A DNA stretch of 64,000 nt. Source: Polyangiaceae bacterium. GTDB taxonomy: Bacteria > Myxococcota_A > Polyangia > Polyangiales > Polyangiaceae. The stretch is taken from positions 216,997 to 280,996 of the forward strand of contig JABFXY010000019.1 of NCBI GenBank assembly GCA_013361525.1, written 5' to 3'. Under the pieces are notes generated by a model. That model did no database searches and was not told the origin of the DNA. It saw only the letters and a list, made by a program, of their open reading frames with translations. This document shows, one piece after another, positions 59,820 through 64,000 of the stretch. Numbering within the stretch: the stretch's first letter is position 1; each line of letters begins with the position of its first letter. Both the position numbers and the translations under genes were made by a program.

Positions 59820-60272
59820 TCATCCGGGTTCGAGACGGGTGAGCGCGTGGCAGTGTGGACAGCCGGCGCGAACGATCGAATCTGGGTGTTGCCATGCTTC
59901 GATGCAACGCGAGCACTGGCGCCAGTTCTGCGCGACGGAGCGTGCTGGAATCGTCTCTCCCGATCGGAGATGGTTGCCCAAAACCGATTCCGTCCAGAGA
60001 CCCTTCGTGCAAAACCCCGTGAACACCGCCCAGCACTGGCAACGCTCGCACGTCGTGTAGAACTCGAAGCGCTCAGGAAGCCGGAGCCGTTCGAGCACCT
60101 CGGGGGCCAGCCGCCACTCGGCATCGACGGGGTGATCCGTCGGAGCCGCGGCGCCCTGACGCCAAACAACAAGAGCGTTCTCGCCATCCTTACCCTGAAA
60201 TCCGGCGAGCACCGTACCGCAATTCGGACACGCGAGCGGCGGGTGCGGCTCGTAATGGTCGAACATGCCCAT
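59820..60272 (-). CDS. Zinc-ribbon hypothetical protein
   Basis: A 150-residue soluble protein starting MGMFDHYEPHPPLACPNCG. CPNCGTVLAG, TTCERCQCW, CSRCIEAW and AGCPHCHALTR supply four CxxC-type pairs, enough for two zinc sites. The central GKDGENALVVWRQG and SVLGNHLRSGETIPARS complete a small known-by-sight family. No nuclease residues are seen. ATG 60272. Part of the minus-strand accessory run. Confidence 0.65.
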   Translation of the reverse strand: MGMFDHYEPHPPLACPNCGTVLAGFQGKDGENALVVWRQGAAAPTDHPVDAEWRLAPEVLERLRLPERFEFYTTCERCQCWAVFTGFCTKGLWTESVLGNHLRSGETIPARSVAQNWRQCSRCIEAWQHPDSIVRAGCPHCHALTRLEPG

Positions 60273-60308
60273 AGCGAATGCTTATCGGCGAGCATCAAGG
60301 ACTGAGCA

Positions 60309-60716
60309 CTACCAGCCGATGTCTCGGTCGCTTGGCTCGACGCCGTCGACGACAATTGGCAGCTGCGCGGTGTCTTGTCCGGACGGCTCAAGCGCGGAGG
60401 ACAGGAAGGATTCTCCACAGCGAAGGGCCTTTGCCTTTGCGAGTTGATCTCCCCATGCCAGGGCATCTTCTGGTGTCCGGGCACGGATTACGAAACATGC
60501 AACCCACTCGCGATCTGGATCACCCTCCGGGAGCCTCGGGTCGAGAAACCACGCGTGATACTCGAACTCGGTCTGGGTCATCGAACTTGCGGAAAGACTC
60601 TTCGAGTCGTCGACCGCCATGCGCTCAAGAACACGGCCGCCGGGGAGAGCTTGCAGTAGGCCGCCAACGAGCTCGCCGAGCGCGACTCGACCGGCCGGCG
60701 GAGCAGAGGCGCTCAT
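60309..60716 (-). CDS. Hypothetical protein, last of the accessory run
   Basis: A 135-residue soluble protein. The N-terminus has low-complexity helical sequence (GELVGGLLQALPGGRVLERMAVDD). The core MTQTEFEYHAWFLDPRLPEG, then WVACFVIRARTPEDALAWGDQLAKA resembles small ferredoxin-like proteins of unknown role. ATG 60716 is preferred to the longer frame upstream. Transcription of the run probably begins in the repeat region just upstream. Confidence 0.55.
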   Translation of the reverse strand: MSASAPPAGRVALGELVGGLLQALPGGRVLERMAVDDSKSLSASSMTQTEFEYHAWFLDPRLPEGDPDREWVACFVIRARTPEDALAWGDQLAKAKALRCGESFLSSALEPSGQDTAQLPIVVDGVEPSDRDIGW

Positions 60717-61259
60717 TTCGAGGCGGAACGACCGACCCGTCCGGGACCGAGAACCTGACGGTCTAGCCAACGAGATTTGCCAGGAATGGTAAACAAGCAC
60801 CACCACCCGCCGCTCCGCCCGGCGTTCCCCCAGGTCCCAACCCTACCCCAACCCAACGCATTGCGCCCCCCGCCAGGTCCGGACCCCGCCACGACTGAAC
60901 TACATTGACCATACAACCAGGTCCGGACCCCGGGGGGTCGCTCTGCATTGCGTCTCGGCAGGCTCGAATAGCGCTGTCAGCGGAACGCGGAGCCCTTCCC
61001 GGGTGGTCGCGACCACCCCAAGGTGCGACCAAATTCCAGTCATCCGAGGGCTGGAGCCCATCGAATACTGAACTGCATTGCGCATCGGGCAGGTCCGGAC
61101 CACCCCTCCCCCTCTCTGCATTGCGTTTCGACCAGGTCCGGACCTCCCACTCCCTCTCTGCATTGCGCGTCGGGCAGGTCCGGACCACCCCCTCCCTCTC
61201 TGCATTGCGTTTCGGGCAGGTCCGGACCTCCCCCTCCCCGTCTGCATTGAGGCACCGCC
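60717..61259. repeat. 42-44 bp tandem-like array with GGTCCGGACC palindromes
   Basis: A non-coding block with units built of CTGCATTGCG(T/C)(T/G)TCGG-GCAGGTCCGGACC and a short pyrimidine run. The AGGTCCGGA word starts at 60875, 60919, 61091, 61134, 61176 and 61218, with degenerate members near 60830 and 60959. Spacing is 42-44 bases within each group. Each full unit holds the perfect 10-bp palindrome GGTCCGGACC. The period is not a multiple of three throughout, so it is not coding. It lies at one edge of the accessory run. Confidence 0.75.
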
Positions 61260-62630
61260 TCAATCCATGTCGTACGGGATGAACTGAATGAATGCCGTCG
61301 GCACAGGCGCTTCCTCTTCCGTGAGCGCGCCGCCGAAGAGGAAGTTCGAGCCTTGGTAGGTACCTGCGATGAGCACGTTGCCGCATTCGTCGGTCGCCGA
61401 GGCCGTAATCATGGACTCGACACCTGCGAGCTCGTCGGTGTCGGAAGTGAGCCCACCAATCCGGCGCCTCCACGCTTTCACCGGGGACGTCCTCGTCGCA
61501 CCGGCAAGATGAATCCAATCGCCGTTGGTCGACCCTGTACGCATGAAGACCGTCGTCGCTGAATCGATATCGCTGTCCCAGACGAACGCGCCGTCCCAGC
61601 CCTCGACGAACGTGCGCGGGAAGTCGCCCAGCACGGTTCCCGCGACGTAGGCCTCATTGCCATGAACGAGCGGCGTGAGAAACGTCGGAACGGTGGAGTC
61701 CTGCGTGCCGACGTCGCCGTCGTCGCTCCACGTATCGCCGTCATACGACGCTTTCATGTGCGTTACGCCGGCGCTGCCACCGCGCACCGTCATGAAGAGA
61801 ACACCGTCGCCAGCGGCGATGCGCGGCTCGGATCGAAACTCCGACTCCTGCCAATATCGCGACGCCCCCGCGCACGCGTCGTTCGCGAGCGGGAGCGGTG
61901 TGACGAAGACGGACGAGCTTCCCTCGGGTTCGATGACACACGCGTCCGCAATGGTGCACGACGCCGGGAGGTTGGAGATCTCCATGGCGGCAAACCCCGA
62001 GTCACCCGAAACACCGAGGTCGGGAACCCAAGCATTGGTACATGTCATCGAGGGAGCCCCGCCGAGATCGAGGTCCGACGCCGAGCGCTCGAAGAGATGC
62101 ACCGCGGCACCCGACCCAACCGCGATCCAAATGCTGTTTCCATTTCCGCCGGCGAGCGAGATCTTCGGGGCGAGCCCGGGAGCCAAGAGTGGTCGGTGGA
62201 ACGTCGCACTCGGCCTCGGCTCGAGGTAGTCGAGCTCCGCGACGAAGAACGAGCTCGCGGGGACGTCGGCGAACGAAGCCTCGGTATACCCGCCGACGAA
62301 TGCCTTGTTGCCGACGAAGGTTATCGACTGCAGATAAGCACTCTGCGGATCGATGCCGGCCGTGGTCGTGACGCCGCCGAGCACCGAGCGCCAAGGCGAC
62401 ATGCCCGGCGTGCACACGATGGCCGTGCCGCCGCCCTCGCCGCCTCCACCAGGGCCCGTCGAGGTCGCTGCCTGCGAAAACCCACCGGTGCTTTCGCCTG
62501 CGCCGGCACCGCCCGAGGGCCCGCCGTTTCCCTCACCGCCTGCGCCGCCATCCGACAGCTCGAAGCTCGGAAAACACGACCCTGCCAGGAGCAGGAGAGG
62601 CAGGCCGGACCACCGGAGCGGGAGCATCAA
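61260..62630 (-). CDS. Surface lipoprotein, probable beta-propeller-like
   Basis: A 456-residue lipoprotein. WSGLPLLLLAGSCFPS gives a lipobox Cys near residue 19. A Gly/Ser/Thr linker (GGAGGEGNGGPSGGAGAGES) of about 50 residues leads to repeated beta segments such as LQSITFVGNKAFVGGYTEAS, SIWIAVGSGAAVHLFERS and NEAYVAGTVLGDFPRTF. These look like four or more blades of a propeller of the myxobacterial unknown type. ATG 62630. A tandem-repeat block lies just past its stop. Confidence 0.72.
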   Translation of the reverse strand: MMLPLRWSGLPLLLLAGSCFPSFELSDGGAGGEGNGGPSGGAGAGESTGGFSQAATSTGPGGGGEGGGTAIVCTPGMSPWRSVLGGVTTTAGIDPQSAYLQSITFVGNKAFVGGYTEASFADVPASSFFVAELDYLEPRPSATFHRPLLAPGLAPKISLAGGNGNSIWIAVGSGAAVHLFERSASDLDLGGAPSMTCTNAWVPDLGVSGDSGFAAMEISNLPASCTIADACVIEPEGSSSVFVTPLPLANDACAGASRYWQESEFRSEPRIAAGDGVLFMTVRGGSAGVTHMKASYDGDTWSDDGDVGTQDSTVPTFLTPLVHGNEAYVAGTVLGDFPRTFVEGWDGAFVWDSDIDSATTVFMRTGSTNGDWIHLAGATRTSPVKAWRRRIGGLTSDTDELAGVESMITASATDECGNVLIAGTYQGSNFLFGGALTEEEAPVPTAFIQFIPYDMD

Positions 62631-62688
62631 GGGGCGCTACTCTACCGCGACGCGGGGTGAACGCGTGCATGGTAGAAAAAGCGCTTCG

Positions 62689-64000
62689 ATGGAGCCCGTC
62701 GTCGTCGCCGCCGTCGCGATCGCAGCTACCTCGCCGCTCATCGGGCGCGCCGCGGGCTACGTCGTGGCGAAGAGCCGTTGGGTGGAGCCCGGCCGCGCAA
62801 AGACGGTGATGCCCGAGTTTCCGACCGCAGATGCTCCGGCGAACGGTGGTGCTGCGCGGCGCTTCGACGTATCGGTCGCGCGGGCGACGCGCGCGCTCGG
62901 TAGACGCCTCCGCGATCGGCCGGACGACGTTTGGGCTGAAGGCGTCGCCGCGGAGCTATCCATCCCGCGCGACGTGGCGACCGCGGCGCTCGAGCGATTG
63001 CGCAGCAATGCCCCCTGCAGCCTCCGGGTCACGCAGGACGGAAAGCTGGTCCATCGGTTCGACCGCGAAGGCATCGAACGCGCGCTCGCCGTGACCAGCG
63101 GCACCGGCCTGGTCGCGCGTTCGCTCCTCTTCGTCGCATCGATCGTCGCAAACATCGGCGCGGTCTGGCCGGTCGTCGCAAGCGGCCTCTTCGCAGGGCT
63201 CGCCTTGCTGGCGCTTTCCTCGGAGAGCGACACCAGCCTCCTCACCGCGATCGGCGTCCTCGTCGCGCTCCCGTTCTTATTCGCAGGGGTCATCGGCGGC
63301 GGCGCCGTCGTGGGCGCGCTTCTCACGCCGCTTTTGCCTTCACCCAAGCTCGGCAACGCTCTGCCCAAAGAGGAAGAGAAGAAAGAAAAAGCGGGGGTCG
63401 CAGCCAAGGCGGCGGAGCATCGCGCCGACGCGCGCTCGAAGCGGCAATCGAAACGCGCGGAGAAGCGCCGGCGCAAAGCCGAAGAGAAGCGGCGCGCACG
63501 GGACGAAGCCGGCAGTGCGGGCGCAGCGGCCCCGCCCCTCCGAGCGAGCGGCACTCATTGGCAATCGCTCGTCACGAGCACGGACGCGTTCGGTTTGACG
63601 GGGATCGCCGCCGTCGTCCTCGCGGCGATCGCCATTGCAGGGATCCCGATCCTGCTGGTCGTCGGCGCGGCAGCGCTCTTCGGCTTCAGCATTGGAACGT
63701 TCCTTCTTTGGGTGTGCATCATTCTGCTCGTCGTCCTCTTCATCGCGATTTTGATCGAGACGGGGGACATCGAAGCCGCGGGGATCATGACGCCGCTCGT
63801 GATCATCGGGCTCCTCCTCGCCGTCGTGCTCTTTGCGCTCGTCGGCGCGATTGCCTGGCTCGTGGGTCTGTATTCGAGCATTGCCGAGGAGCGCCCGAGG
63901 GCGACGGCGCCCGGAGGGTGGGTTCAGCGGCGTGGTGCCGGCGACGTGTTCACGCTCGTCCCGACGACCGATCACGTCGAACGCGGTCAGCTCGCCCTCG
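62689..64000 (+). CDS. Polytopic membrane protein (partial, cut by right edge)
   Basis: An open frame from ATG 62689 runs 437 codons to the window end without a stop. A helix at the N-terminus (VVVAAVAIAATSPLIGRAA) is followed by a winged-helix-like stretch (VWAEGVAAELSIPRDVATAALERLRSNAPC) and two membrane helices near residues 150-215. A strongly basic/acidic coiled segment comes next (KQSKRAEKRRRKAEEKRRAR). At least three more hydrophobic helices follow (FLLWVCIILLVVLFIAILI). No family is recognised. It is divergent from the lipoprotein gene, with 58 bases between starts. Confidence 0.72.
   Translation, partial: MEPVVVAAVAIAATSPLIGRAAGYVVAKSRWVEPGRAKTVMPEFPTADAPANGGAARRFDVSVARATRALGRRLRDRPDDVWAEGVAAELSIPRDVATAALERLRSNAPCSLRVTQDGKLVHRFDREGIERALAVTSGTGLVARSLLFVASIVANIGAVWPVVASGLFAGLALLALSSESDTSLLTAIGVLVALPFLFAGVIGGGAVVGALLTPLLPSPKLGNALPKEEEKKEKAGVAAKAAEHRADARSKRQSKRAEKRRRKAEEKRRARDEAGSAGAAAPPLRASGTHWQSLVTSTDAFGLTGIAAVVLAAIAIAGIPILLVVGAAALFGFSIGTFLLWVCIILLVVLFIAILIETGDIEAAGIMTPLVIIGLLLAVVLFALVGAIAWLVGLYSSIAEERPRATAPGGWVQRRGAGDVFTLVPTTDHVERGQLAL

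Noticed and set aside
60763..61518. A minus-strand frame of about 250 codons through the GGTCCGGACC array.
   Set aside because: The repeat period is not a multiple of three and the product is a run of repeat-derived residues without motifs; the upper part is antisense to or out of frame with the lipoprotein gene.

Overview
The window is GC-rich chromosomal DNA that looks like a myxobacterium, most likely of the Polyangiales/Sorangiineae side of Myxococcota. This rests on the MYXO-CTERM-like sorting tag on the subtilase, many lipoproteins with Gly/Ser/Ala-rich linkers, Hanks-type kinases, T6SS genes and strong GC bias at third codon positions. The species call is inference only.

Left part (1-16.3 kb): mostly conserved metabolism. 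It holds two acyl-CoA dehydrogenases, an acyl-CoA carboxylase beta subunit, a class I aminotransferase translationally coupled to a large secreted subtilase, an SDR, a serine-acetyltransferase-like enzyme, an L,D-transpeptidase lipoprotein, a DUF4239 membrane protein and a SAM methyltransferase.

16.3-36.8 kb: a structured palindromic element is followed by a membrane protein resembling plant cycloeucalenol cycloisomerase, a CoxE-like VWA protein, a PDZ-thioredoxin protein and a P460-type cytochrome. Next come a non-coding array of covarying hairpins, tRNA-Arg(ACG) and tadA, the deaminase that modifies that tRNA. A hydrolase, an ADP/ATP-carrier-like transporter with a long C-terminal domain, a YpfJ-type metalloprotease, a tamA-tamB pair, a CNBD-PilZ-like protein and a B12 radical SAM-TPR protein follow. 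Two long inverted repeats of one family sit between convergent genes.

36.8-48.3 kb: a type VI secretion module. A minus-strand operon encodes VgrG, an AAA ATPase, two Eag-type chaperones and a prePAAR/PAAR membrane protein, preceded by a sigma-54-like promoter. Divergent from it are a DUF2169 protein and a Ser/Thr kinase, which meets a second kinase tail to tail.

48.3-53 kb: small lipoproteins, an 84-bp triple repeat, and an SDR/LysR divergent pair sharing an 8-bp perfect dyad.

53-61.3 kb: an accessory, mostly minus-strand run of about a dozen small genes of unknown function. Two have frames broken by one-base indels, and the run is bounded by a 42-44 bp repeat array carrying the palindrome GGTCCGGACC. 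It resembles a store of orphan immunity genes, but this is unproven. The window ends with a cell-surface lipoprotein and a membrane protein cut by the right edge.
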